16,005 bases of DNA. Origin: an uncultured Eggerthella sp. (lineage in GTDB: Bacteria > Actinomycetota > Coriobacteriia > Coriobacteriales > Eggerthellaceae). Within the stretch, counting starts at the first letter, position 1, and every line of letters begins with the position of its first letter. Of this stretch, positions 7,594 through 14,281 are shown in pieces. The translations under genes and the position numbers were made by a program. Under the pieces are notes generated by a model. The model was not told where the DNA came from. It saw only the letters and a list, made by a program, of their open reading frames with translations, and did not search any database. The stretch spans positions 1 through 16,005 of the forward strand of contig URVA01000024.1 in the NCBI GenBank assembly GCA_900551155.1, in the 5' to 3' direction.

Positions 7594-9080
7594 GACAATC
7601 CCCCTCCAAATCGCAGCGTAAAAGCTTCAGCAATATGGGCTTTTTCGACCTGTTCCGATTCGGCAATATCGGCAATAGTGCGCGACAGAAGAAGCGTTTT
7701 CGCGATAGAGCGCGCACTCATTTCTTGCGAATTTGCCAACGATAAGAAAAAATCTTCTGCTTGTTCATCAAAGCAGCACGCTTCCCGTAATGCACGAAGA
7801 CCCCTAGATGCAGTTTTTCTTTTGGATGAACGCCATTTCGCAAATACGCGCGCTCGTTCTACTCCCTCACGCAGCTCGGCAGAACTTTGCCCTTTTCCTG
7901 AAGTAAACAATTCATCACTTTTTTCACGCCACACATCAATACGCATATCGATTCGATCTATCAAAGGACCGCCCATCCTATTTTGATAGGTTTGCACCGC
8001 CACAACACCACAGCGACACTTTCCACTTGGATCGCCAAAATACCCACAGGGGCATGGATTAGTAGCGGCCACCAATTGAAATCTTGCGGGAAATACATAT
8101 GTTCCATCCGCACGCGTAAGAGTAATGGATCCAGTTTCTATAGGTTGACGCAGCGTTTGAAGAACCGAAGTCTTAAATTCAGCTAACTCATCCAAGAACA
8201 AAACACCCCGATGAGCAAGAGACGCCTCTCCTGGATGAGGAGGTTTTCCTCCCCCAATCAAACCAGCTGCGGTAGCGCTATGATGAGGACTCCGAAAAGG
8301 ACGTTGCCCCGCCAAAATAGGTGAGATATCTTCTCCTGCTACTGAATGAACCAAGGCAGCTTCAATTTTTTCTGCCTCGGAAAGCTCAGGCAAAATCGTA
8401 GCAAAACGCTGAGCGAGCATAGTTTTTCCGCATCCTGGAGGACCAACCATCAATACCCCATGATTACCTGCTGCAGCAACCTGCAATGCACGTTTTGCCG
8501 CTTCATGCCCTATCACTTCAGCATAATCAATCTGTTCGTGCACTTCGATGGGTGCAAATGTTTTATGCGAAGCGAAACGTCCCGTTCGTATGTGGCTCAA
8601 CCGCTCCAATGCATAGCAGCTAAGCCCCTCCATGTTGAATATCCCCTGCTCAGAAACACCTGTCAAAAGGTTATATCCCTGACTATAAGCACATTGCTGA
8701 TAAGCAAGCATTCCCTTAGGGGCTCGGACTGAACCATCAAGAAGAAGTTCGCCTACGACAAGGTTAGAAGAAATATATTCTTTTTCAATTTGCCCCGTTG
8801 CTGCCAAAATGCCCAATGCGATAGGTAAATCAAACCCAGAGCCTGTCTTTTTTAGCGCTCCAGGTGCTAGGTTAATTACGATCTTATCGGTAGGCATTAC
8901 AAAACCACTTGCCCGAAGCGCCGCTTTAACCCTTTCGCGCGATTCCATAATGGTTACATCTGCCATGCCCACAATGGAAAAAGAAGGAATGCCATTAGAA
9001 ATTACCACCTCAACCAAAACAGGAATTGCCTCAACTCCTTGGATAGTGGCACTTTGAATAGCAAAACTTCGCTGATGCAT
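7590..9080 (-). CDS. comM: YifB/ComM-type Mg-chelatase-like AAA+ ATPase
   Basis: ComM is a hexameric AAA+ helicase that extends heteroduplex joints during natural transformation; in many bacteria its role is untested. The N-terminal Lon-like (ChlI) domain covers about 15-170, with GMADVTIMESRERVKAAL (38-55) and NLAPGALKKTGSGFDLPIAL (70-89). The ATPase carries Walker A GPPGCGKT (213-220), the motif FRSPHHSATAAGLIGGG (262-278) and Walker B VLFLDE (293-298). A cysteine cluster CPCGYFGDPSGKCRC (343-357) may bind a metal. The C-terminal lid region ends at 496, a normal length. It starts two bases after the yraN stop, without a strong ribosome site of its own, so coupling to yraN is likely. Confidence 0.96.
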   Translation of the reverse strand: MHQRSFAIQSATIQGVEAIPVLVEVVISNGIPSFSIVGMADVTIMESRERVKAALRASGFVMPTDKIVINLAPGALKKTGSGFDLPIALGILAATGQIEKEYISSNLVVGELLLDGSVRAPKGMLAYQQCAYSQGYNLLTGVSEQGIFNMEGLSCYALERLSHIRTGRFASHKTFAPIEVHEQIDYAEVIGHEAAKRALQVAAAGNHGVLMVGPPGCGKTMLAQRFATILPELSEAEKIEAALVHSVAGEDISPILAGQRPFRSPHHSATAAGLIGGGKPPHPGEASLAHRGVLFLDELAEFKTSVLQTLRQPIETGSITLTRADGTYVFPARFQLVAATNPCPCGYFGDPSGKCRCGVVAVQTYQNRMGGPLIDRIDMRIDVWREKSDELFTSGKGQSSAELREGVERARVFAKWRSSKRKTASRGLRALREACCFDEQAEDFFLSLANSQEMSARSIAKTLLLSRTIADIAESEQVEKAHIAEAFTLRFGGGLS

Positions 9081-9082
9081 TG

Positions 9083-9586
9083 TTATTCAGCCCCAAACGC
9101 ATTGGTATGAAAACGCAAAAAGGCATGGTGTTCAGACAAAACCAAAATTGAAATAACATCAAAGCGAACACGAATATCGCATGCATGGTATGTTCTCAAA
9201 AAGCAAGCCGCAATTCGCTCATATCTATCGCGCTTACGAGCGTCAACTGCTTCAGCAGGAAAACCTTTATGGAGCTGCGAGCGCGTTTTTACCTCTATAA
9301 AACACAGGGTATCCCCTTCGCGAGCAATAATATCCGCCTCACCCGCAAAGCAGGTCCAGTTCGTTTCAAGGATGTCGAACCCTTTACTTTTCAAAAATCG
9401 AACTGCCGCCTGTTCGCCCTTCATTCCCAATTCTTTTGAAGTGTACTTGGGCAAGGAGGAACAAGATGAGGCATCCTCCCGTGCTTGTCCATAATCACTT
9501 CCCGTAAGCCCTTCGGTACAAGCGCTCTCGCTTAAACCATGTTCTTGCTCTAGAACATCAGATAGTTGTGTTGGTGAATTATTCAT
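9083..9586 (-). CDS. yraN: YraN/UPF0102 family nuclease-fold protein
   Basis: UPF0102 proteins have a restriction-endonuclease-like fold and are often encoded beside rnhB and comM; the cellular role is not established. The conserved core runs from about 52 to 165: LGMKGEQAAVRFLKSKGF (53-70) with E58, GEADII with E83 and D85, and FIEVKTR (96-102) with E98 and K100, the expected metal-binding constellation. Residues 1-50 are an extra Ser/Glu/Gly-rich extension not found in most homologues (usually about 120 residues in total). The extension is real coding sequence, because a strong AGGAGG lies five bases before its ATG and no comparable site precedes the core. First gene of the yraN-comM-dprA-trmFO-xerC run. 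Confidence 0.9.
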   Translation of the reverse strand: MNNSPTQLSDVLEQEHGLSESACTEGLTGSDYGQAREDASSCSSLPKYTSKELGMKGEQAAVRFLKSKGFDILETNWTCFAGEADIIAREGDTLCFIEVKTRSQLHKGFPAEAVDARKRDRYERIAACFLRTYHACDIRVRFDVISILVLSEHHAFLRFHTNAFGAE

Positions 9587-9649
9587 CTTGTCCTCCTAAC
9601 ACTTAAGAGGATAGAGACTGAAATTCACATAAAAGAGAAGTTTGAAGCA

Positions 9650-9680
9650 CAGTTTGTGCACATTTTTACATCACAAACTG
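9650..9680 (-). other. Inverted repeat in the yraN leader
   Basis: CAGTTTGTG (9650-9658) and CACAAACTG (9672-9680) form a perfect 9-bp inverted repeat with a 13-base loop inside the predicted 5' leader of the yraN operon. In RNA it could form a hairpin about 70 bases before the start codon. The sequence after it on the minus strand is pyrimidine-rich but has no solid T-run, so it is not a clear intrinsic terminator. It overlaps two units of the 11-bp array, so it may be a by-product of those repeats. Confidence 0.4.
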
Positions 9681-9705
9681 CACAGAAAGTGCACGTCAGA
9701 GTCAC

Positions 9706-9734
9706 ATTATAGGCACATATATCTCACATAGATC
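9706..9734 (-). promoter_or_regulatory. Promoter of the yraN-comM-dprA-trmFO-xerC operon
   Basis: On the minus strand a perfect -10 TATAAT lies at 9706-9711. The best -35 is TTGATC (9731-9736), with a long 19-base spacer. A weak -35 plus a long spacer is typical of promoters that need an activator. Predicted start near 9699 gives a leader of about 110 bases. The spacer and -10 coincide with three tandem 11-bp repeats (9702-9734) of the phased array described separately. The feature is bounded here by the -10 and the repeat edge. Confidence 0.6.
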
Positions 9735-9788
9735 AAACAAGCTGCCACAGCATGAGAGAGGTAAGTAAAAGATGGCGATAAACTCTGT

Positions 9789-10571
9789 TTAAAAGAGCGT
9801 TTCCTGCAAAAAGTTTTGACAAAAAGAAACACGATGTATGGGCGTTAGACCCTTTTCCTGAATAGCTTGACGATGACGAGCGCTTCCGTAACCCTTCGAT
9901 GAAGCAAAATCGTAACCAGGATACACTTCATCATAGCTAGCCATCAAAGCATCACGAGAGACTTTTGCAATAAGCGAAGCCGCAGCAATAGAAGCGCAAC
10001 GGGCATCTCCATGCACTACATTTATTTCTCGCAGATCAATATGCAAGGGATTTCCATCAAGTAAAACCACTTCAGGATGAACTCCTTGTTGCTCTATTTC
10101 AGCAATCGCACGACTGAAAGCACTACGCAAACAGACGCTCATACCTAGGTCATCAATTTGGTCAGGCGGGATATTTACTAATGTCCAAGCCAAAGCACAC
10201 TCTTTGACTTTCTGCGCAAGAGCGGGACGATGCGCTTCTGCTACCTGTTTTGAATCATTAAGACCTTCAATGCAAGGCATCTCTGGATTCAAAACTACCG
10301 CACCAACCGTTAATGGTCCTGCTAACGGTCCACGTCCCACTTCATCAAGACCAACGACCAGCTTGCCTGAAGCCAATTCGCGTTCAAAGGCATACAACCC
10401 TTCCAAACGATGTCTTTCAGCTTCTTCTACCTCCAAACGATGGCGGGTCTGTTTAAGCGCAAGCTGAACACCTTTTCGCGTATCAGCGCAAAGTGAACGT
10501 TCAAATACCTTAAATTCGTCTGCGGTAACTTTTGATAATCGTGCACGGATATCCGCAACAGTCTGAGACAT
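9789..10571 (-). CDS. rnhB: Ribonuclease HII
   Basis: RNase HII cuts RNA embedded in or paired to DNA, removing misincorporated ribonucleotides and primer RNA. With the ATG at 10571 the protein has 260 residues, the length of the Bacillus-type long form with an N-terminal helical extension (about 1-65). The catalytic motif VGLDEVGRGPLAGP is at 73-86 (D76, E77), with D172 in LLDGN and D189 in HGDARCASIAAASLIAKVSR. SKGYGSARH (225-233) and TPIHRVSF (243-250) complete the family pattern. A longer frame to 10613 exists but would need a TTG within the terminator T-run; the internal ATG has an AGGA ten bases upstream and was chosen. No own promoter is evident after the rplS terminator, so it may depend on read-through. 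Confidence 0.95.
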   Translation of the reverse strand: MSQTVADIRARLSKVTADEFKVFERSLCADTRKGVQLALKQTRHRLEVEEAERHRLEGLYAFERELASGKLVVGLDEVGRGPLAGPLTVGAVVLNPEMPCIEGLNDSKQVAEAHRPALAQKVKECALAWTLVNIPPDQIDDLGMSVCLRSAFSRAIAEIEQQGVHPEVVLLDGNPLHIDLREINVVHGDARCASIAAASLIAKVSRDALMASYDEVYPGYDFASSKGYGSARHRQAIQEKGLTPIHRVSFCQNFLQETLF

Positions 10572-10611
10572 AGAGTTCACTTCCTTTACCTGCACCAAAA
10601 CCAGCCAAAAC

Positions 10612-10639
10612 AAAAAAGGGCACGAATTACTTCGTGCCC
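10612..10639 (-). terminator. Intrinsic terminator after rplS
   Basis: On the minus strand a perfect 9-bp GC-rich stem GGGCACGAA / TTCGTGCCC (10631-10639 and 10618-10626) with a four-base loop is followed directly by six T residues (10612-10617). This is a textbook Rho-independent terminator, 22 bases after the rplS stop and about 40 bases before the rnhB start codon. Confidence 0.95.
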
Positions 10640-10660
10640 CAACATTTGAGTAAAAAGGAC

Positions 10661-11005
10661 TTAGAATGCCTTTTCCTTGATCTTTGCAGCCTTGCCTACC
10701 TTGTCGCGGAGGTAGTAGAGCTTTGCGCGGCTTACATCGCCACGGCGAACAACTTCGATCTTCTCGATCTTTGGAGAATGTACAGGGAAAGTACGCTCTA
10801 CACCAACGGAGAAGCTGATCTTACGTACAGTGAAGGTTTCACGGTTAGAAGCACCGTGACGACGAATTACGTCACCCTGGAAGACCTGAATACGTTCGCG
10901 GTTGCCTTCCTTAATGCGATAGTGAACCTTTACGTTGTCACCTACATTGAATTCTGCAACATCAGGGTTGATCTGCTGCTGTTCGATTGCGCGGATGATA
11001 TCCAT
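10661..11005 (-). CDS. rplS: 50S ribosomal protein bL19
   Basis: bL19 sits at the 30S-50S interface of the ribosome. The 114-residue product starts MDIIRAIEQQQ and contains the family core FNVGDNVKVHYRIKEGNRER, IQVFQGDVIRRHG, FTVRKISFSVGVERTFPVHSP and RRGDVSRAKLYYLRDKVGKAAKIKE; length is normal. The ATG at 11005 has an AAGGA five bases upstream. The frame stays open upstream to 11104, but that part overlaps the promoter and leader and is not coding. Served by a strong promoter (11076-11104) and ended by the terminator at 10612-10639. In Mycobacterium lepB lies between rplS and rnhB; here rnhB follows directly. Confidence 0.98.
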   Translation of the reverse strand: MDIIRAIEQQQINPDVAEFNVGDNVKVHYRIKEGNRERIQVFQGDVIRRHGASNRETFTVRKISFSVGVERTFPVHSPKIEKIEVVRRGDVSRAKLYYLRDKVGKAAKIKEKAF

Positions 11006-11053
11006 GGTTTTCCTTATCCTTCTATATAGTAAATACTTGTATGTACTTATGTG

Positions 11054-11067
11054 GTGTCTTTTGACAC
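11054..11067 (-). other. Stem-loop at the 5' end of the rplS leader
   Basis: GTGTC / GACAC (11063-11067 and 11054-11058) with loop AAAA on the minus strand forms a 5-bp hairpin that would lie within two or three bases of the predicted transcript start. It could stabilise the mRNA 5' end or belong to a ribosomal-protein leader. The stem is short, so weight is low. Confidence 0.35.
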
Positions 11068-11075
11068 AGCAGAGA

Positions 11076-11104
11076 ATTGTACTCTCATTTACTGCGCAGT
11101 GCAA
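11076..11104 (-). promoter_or_regulatory. Strong rplS promoter
   Basis: On the minus strand a -35 TTGCAC (11099-11104) and a -10 TACAAT (11076-11081) are separated by exactly 17 bases; each differs from consensus in one or two bases. Predicted start near 11069 gives a leader of about 64 bases before the rplS ATG. The promoter begins just 19 bases after the azlD stop, so rplS is a separate unit. Confidence 0.85.
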
Positions 11105-11123
11105 GACTTTATTACGTTTTTTC

Positions 11124-11447
11124 TTAAAGTAGCAGTAAAAGCCCGTAGGAGCCTACGCCTGCCACAATACACCACACTAACGATTTAGTTTTCAGAGCAA
11201 CGACAACAACTACCGCAGCAGCAACCAGCGGCAAAGCACCAGGCCACAAACCCGCAGCAAACATATCAGGCGAAAGCAAATCGTTAGCGATCAAAGCAGC
11301 AAAAGCTGCAGGAGGAATAAAGGCAAGTGCCTGAGAGAGCCATCCAGGTAGATCACGCCCACGCAAGGCAAAAACGGGAACTACTCGGAATATCAAAATG
11401 GTAAGCGCGCAAGCTAAACCAATGAAGGCGAAATCAGTCCATGACAT
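11124..11447 (-). CDS. azlD: Branched-chain amino-acid exporter small subunit AzlD
   Basis: AzlD is the small membrane partner of AzlC; together they export branched-chain amino acids and analogues. The 107-residue protein (start MSWTDFAFI) is almost wholly hydrophobic, with about four membrane segments (near 4-22, 35-57, 66-82 and 86-106) and the family pattern RVVPVFALRGRDLPGWLSQALAFIP cut by short loops, including PPAAFAAL. The ATG at 11447 lies 14 bases inside the end of azlC and has an AGGGGG eight bases upstream. An upstream start in the same frame (11477) would extend it by ten residues and has no better support. The overlap implies coupled translation with azlC. Confidence 0.9.
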   Translation of the reverse strand: MSWTDFAFIGLACALTILIFRVVPVFALRGRDLPGWLSQALAFIPPAAFAALIANDLLSPDMFAAGLWPGALPLVAAAVVVVVALKTKSLVWCIVAGVGSYGLLLLL

Positions 11448-12246
11448 GAGCCTCACCCCCTTTGCGAGCCACCACAATGCCTGCTGCTACACCGAGCAAG
11501 GCACCAATCAAAATTGCAGGGCCACTCAAACCAAGACACTTACAAACGAACACGCCGAGTACCGCCATAAGTGCTGCAGCGATATTGGCTTTGGTTCCTT
11601 TTTGCGAAAAGAGCAAGCATAAGAAGATACTGGTCATCGCAAATGACGCTAAGGCGCTGGGAACCGTTAAGAGTGAACCCAGAATTACCCCAGCAGCATT
11701 CGCGAGTGCCCAGGTAGTCTGACAGCAAATATTAACCGCTGTTGCCCTACCAACACTCCAGGTGCCCTTTTCAAAGCGACCCAAATTTACCGCGAAGGAT
11801 TCATCGGTAACCGTTGCGCCGAACAAGAACGAAAGCTTCTTTTTTGCTTCGCCGCAAAAACGCGAAAGTGAAGCTCCATAAAGAAGCTGACGGGAATTCA
11901 CTAGTGTCACTGAAGCAATAATGGCCAAGGCAGGAGATCCCGCTAACCACATATTAGGAATCATGTACTGCCCAGCACCCGAATAAAACAGCATCGACAG
12001 CAAAAATACCTGCAATGCACTAAGTCCTACCTGCTGACATAAAATGCCGCAAGGAATACCTAAAAATACATAGCCCAACATTACTGGCAATGCCGCGCTT
12101 AAAACTTCACGAGCCTTGACAGAAAATTTTTCTGCAGAAGCATTACTTGAAGCTTGATCGGAAAAACTCTCTTGGGTACTAGTTCCTTGATCGGTATCGG
12201 TTGTTTTTGACTGTTGTATATCCTCATTCATAGCGCAAGAAAGCAT
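11434..12246 (-). CDS. azlC: Branched-chain amino-acid exporter large subunit AzlC
   Basis: AzlC is the large, multi-spanning subunit of the AzlCD exporter in the cytoplasmic membrane. The family core begins near residue 45: ALPVMLGYVFLGIPCGIL, then SMLFYSGAGQYM and LVNSRQLLYGASLS, all characteristic, then FLFGATVTDESFAVNL. About seven or eight hydrophobic segments follow to the C-terminus. The first 44 residues are a Ser/Thr/Gln/Asp-rich cytoplasmic-type tail absent from most homologues. Two ATGs compete: 12246 (270 residues) and 12231 (265 residues, MNEDIQQS). Neither has a recognisable ribosome site, and a perfect inverted repeat ends two bases before the first. Export control by branched-chain amino acids is plausible but no Lrp/AzlB gene is adjacent. 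Confidence 0.93.
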   Translation of the reverse strand: MLSCAMNEDIQQSKTTDTDQGTSTQESFSDQASSNASAEKFSVKAREVLSAALPVMLGYVFLGIPCGILCQQVGLSALQVFLLSMLFYSGAGQYMIPNMWLAGSPALAIIASVTLVNSRQLLYGASLSRFCGEAKKKLSFLFGATVTDESFAVNLGRFEKGTWSVGRATAVNICCQTTWALANAAGVILGSLLTVPSALASFAMTSIFLCLLFSQKGTKANIAAALMAVLGVFVCKCLGLSGPAILIGALLGVAAGIVVARKGGEAHVMD

Positions 12247-12247
12247 A

Positions 12248-12269
12248 GCACGCTTTTATTGAAGCGTGC
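12248..12269 (-). promoter_or_regulatory. Inverted repeat abutting the azlC start
   Basis: GCACGCTT (12248-12255) and AAGCGTGC (12262-12269) form a perfect 8-bp inverted repeat around a six-base centre, ending one base before the first azlC ATG. No T-run follows in either direction, so it is not an intrinsic terminator. It may be an operator or an RNA hairpin that limits ribosome access; a -35-like TTGAGC (12268-12273) overlaps its edge. Confidence 0.5.
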
Positions 12270-12309
12270 TCAAAAAGTTAAAGGAATCGTTTATCCCCCA
12301 GCAAAACAA

Positions 12310-12361
12310 AATCCATCACAAAACAGCTCTCCTAACCATCAAGACATGATTGAAGAGAGCT
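12310..12361 (-). terminator. Probable terminator after dgt
   Basis: On the minus strand a 7-bp stem AGCTCTC / GAGAGCT (12355-12361 and 12325-12331) encloses a 23-base loop with an inner TCAA/TTGA pairing. T-rich sequence follows (GTTTTGTGATGGATTTTG). Position 29 bases after the dgt stop and before a separately expressed azlCD fits a terminator, although the loop is large and the T-run broken. Confidence 0.5.
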
Positions 12362-12389
12362 ATTAAATATTAGCGCAGGATTTGCCTGC

Positions 12390-13433
12390 TTAATGATTCC
12401 AGGTGTGAGGAACGAACATATCCATAAAGAAACTTCGTGCGTACCTATCTGTCATACCAGCAACATAGTCCGTTACTGCGCGCAAAGGGTCTCCGCCAGA
12501 GATATCTTTTAAGTCCTGCGGAACCTTGTCGTAATGGCGAACAAAGTAATCAAAAACATCTTCAATTAAATGCTTTGCCTTAGCAACCTCAATCATGACA
12601 GGTTCTGAGGTATAGACATGATCAAACAAAAACGAGCGTAATTCCATCATGGCATCCCAAACGGGCTGGCTCATAGTAATATCATCGGTCTTTGCCGATG
12701 TTTCAATCATGTCGTGTACGAGCGTTTGAATTCTGGTGGAATGATTTTCTCCAAGTACTTTATGAGTTGATGCAGGTAAATCTTTTTCTTCAAGAGCACC
12801 AGCTCGAATAGCATCATCAATATCGTGATTAACATAAGCAATGCGGTCAGCCGTTGCCACAATACGACCCTCGAGCGTTTCAGCTCGCTGAGAACCGGTA
12901 TGACACACAATGCCATCACGCACCTCAGCGGTTAAGTTCAACCCTTTGCCATTGTTTTCAATAACATCAACCACGCGCAGGCTCTGAATGTTATGGCGAT
13001 ATAATTGCTGGTTTTCAGGCGCGTTAGGATCAAGTCCTCTATGTTTTGCCAAACAAGTAGAAATAGCTTGTTCTCCCACATGGCCAAAAGGCGTATGCCC
13101 TAAATCATGTCCTAGAGCGATAGCTTCCGTTAAATCTTCATTGAGACCAAGCGCACGAGCAATCGTACGAGCAATCTGGGCTACTTCAAGCGTATGAGTA
13201 AGTCGAGTGCGATAGTGGTCGCCCTGCGGTGCTAAAAATACCTGGGTTTTGTGAGACAAACGGCGAAATGCCTTTGTATGCAAAATCTTATCGCGATCGC
13301 GCTGGTATTCACTGCGATACAAATCGCCTTCCGTTGAAAACATACGACCTTCAGACTCATCAGAAAACGCAGCATCGCTGGAAAGTCTGGTATGTTCCTG
13401 TTCTTCCTGATCTTCTCTCGTAACAAGTTTCAT
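12390..13433 (-). CDS. dgt: dGTPase-like HD-domain phosphohydrolase
   Basis: Deoxyguanosinetriphosphate triphosphohydrolase-like proteins hydrolyse dNTPs to nucleosides and triphosphate, adjusting dNTP pools. The 347-residue product shows HKTQVF (61-66), HYRTRLTHTLEVAQIARTIA (73-92) with H80, and the HD core GHDLGHTPFGHVGE (108-121) with H109, D110 and H118. D204 in VNHDIDDAI supplies the fourth metal ligand. The N-terminal 20 residues are Glu-rich. This is the shorter 'dgt-like' subfamily rather than the 500-residue E. coli Dgt, so substrate preference among dNTPs is uncertain. The ATG has an AAGGAG ten bases upstream. It lies 49 bases after the zinc-ribbon gene with no terminator between and is probably cotranscribed with it. 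Confidence 0.93.
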   Translation of the reverse strand: MKLVTREDQEEQEHTRLSSDAAFSDESEGRMFSTEGDLYRSEYQRDRDKILHTKAFRRLSHKTQVFLAPQGDHYRTRLTHTLEVAQIARTIARALGLNEDLTEAIALGHDLGHTPFGHVGEQAISTCLAKHRGLDPNAPENQQLYRHNIQSLRVVDVIENNGKGLNLTAEVRDGIVCHTGSQRAETLEGRIVATADRIAYVNHDIDDAIRAGALEEKDLPASTHKVLGENHSTRIQTLVHDMIETSAKTDDITMSQPVWDAMMELRSFLFDHVYTSEPVMIEVAKAKHLIEDVFDYFVRHYDKVPQDLKDISGGDPLRAVTDYVAGMTDRYARSFFMDMFVPHTWNH

Positions 13434-13482
13434 AACGCTTGCGCTCCTTAAGTTTTACGTAAGCTTTTGCTGCTCAGTTTCT

Positions 13483-14205
13483 CTAGTCTTCAACAATGAG
13501 CAAGCGATGACATGCAGGGCACGTAGCGATAGGCGCCTCTGAACGAATCTTGCTCATACGACTCGAATTGAATGAACTGCGACAGGCACCGCAAGAATCA
13601 TTAACCAAATCGGCAAGAGCAACACCGCCGCAACGTTCCAAGGTCTGCTCGTAGACTTTAAGCAAAGCAGGATCAACCATTGATGCCAGTTCAGTGCGGA
13701 CTTTTTCACCTTCAGCGATTACCGCACGAAGAGAACCGCCTGTTTTCTGAAATGATTCAACAAGCTGCTTTTCCTTTTCCTCCATAGTGGTAAGTGCCGA
13801 CATAATCTGCTTCATAACAGGATTAATCTTATTAACCTGCTCTTCCACACGGCTCAATTCAAGCGCCACTTTTTCACGACGTTTACGAACACCATCAAGT
13901 TCTCGTGTTTTAGACGTTACTGCGCGATAATCGCCCTGAACTTCAGCTAATTCTGCAGTGATTTCTTCTTGTTTTGTTGCAAGCTGTTCATCTTCTTGAA
14001 CCAATGAAGTAAGTTTGCCTTCTTCATTGTCAAGCATGTCTTGAACTTGCACTTTTTTCTTTAATACCTCGTCTTTCTTCGTGCGTACTTCAAGAATAGC
14101 CTCACGATGAGGAAGGTTTTGGAATTCTTTTTTTGCAGAAAGCACCTTACGGTCTGCTTCTTGAAGTTTACGAAGAATTGAAATGTCTTGTTCGGTAGCG
14201 TTCAT
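13483..14205 (-). CDS. Coiled-coil protein with C-terminal C4 zinc ribbon
   Basis: A 240-residue cytoplasmic protein. Residues about 5-160 are rich in Lys/Glu/Gln with heptad spacing, forming a long antiparallel coiled coil. The C-terminus carries CGAC (205-208) and CPAC (229-232), the four zinc ligands of the zf-RING_7/C4-type zinc-ribbon family (Mycobacterium Rv2229c, Helicobacter HP0958, Chlamydia CdsZ). Family members are thought to bind nucleic acid or act as chaperones; the general function in actinobacteria is unsettled. It follows the NIF3 gene by 76 bases, the same pairing as Rv2230c-Rv2229c, which suggests a joint role. The ATG has only a weak AAAGG ten bases upstream. A TATATA-like stretch in the 76-base gap could be a -10, but no good -35 accompanies it. 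Confidence 0.9.
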   Translation of the reverse strand: MNATEQDISILRKLQEADRKVLSAKKEFQNLPHREAILEVRTKKDEVLKKKVQVQDMLDNEEGKLTSLVQEDEQLATKQEEITAELAEVQGDYRAVTSKTRELDGVRKRREKVALELSRVEEQVNKINPVMKQIMSALTTMEEKEKQLVESFQKTGGSLRAVIAEGEKVRTELASMVDPALLKVYEQTLERCGGVALADLVNDSCGACRSSFNSSRMSKIRSEAPIATCPACHRLLIVED

Positions 14206-14281
14206 CTGCCGTAAGCCTTTCTTTTATCTAGAAGAAATCAATATATACAACATCTCTGGTTTCTGAATAACCCAACGTACT

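Larger units (their letters stand above)
9626..9749. repeat. 11-bp-phased array of CACA motifs
   Basis: On the plus strand CACA occurs nine times in 124 bases, beginning at 9626, 9648, 9659, 9672, 9681, 9703, 9714, 9725 and 9746. Seven of these fall on an exact 11-base register (9626 + 11n), as does a CACG at 9692 and an AACA at 9736. The remaining two are off by two bases and one base. The cleanest part is three tandem units: TCACATTATAG, GCACATATATC and TCACATAGATC (9702-9734). Two 15-mers of form GCACAG-WWW-GTGCAC lie 33 bases apart (9647 and 9680). The positions after CACA are AT-rich. Such phasing places each motif on one face of the helix, as for OmpR/PhoB-type regulators that bind 11-bp direct repeats. 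The binding protein is unknown. Confidence 0.7.

Noticed and set aside
9625..9663. 12-codon frame in the yraN leader (MCTNCASNFSFM) on the minus strand
   Set aside because: No ribosome site and its sequence is explained by the CACA repeat array.
10572..10613. 14-residue N-terminal extension of RNase HII
   Set aside because: It would begin at a TTG in the T-run of the rplS terminator; the ATG at 10571 has a better ribosome site and gives the usual family length.
11006..11104. 33-residue N-terminal extension of bL19
   Set aside because: It runs through the rplS promoter and leader; bL19 proteins begin at the MDIIRAIE-like position.
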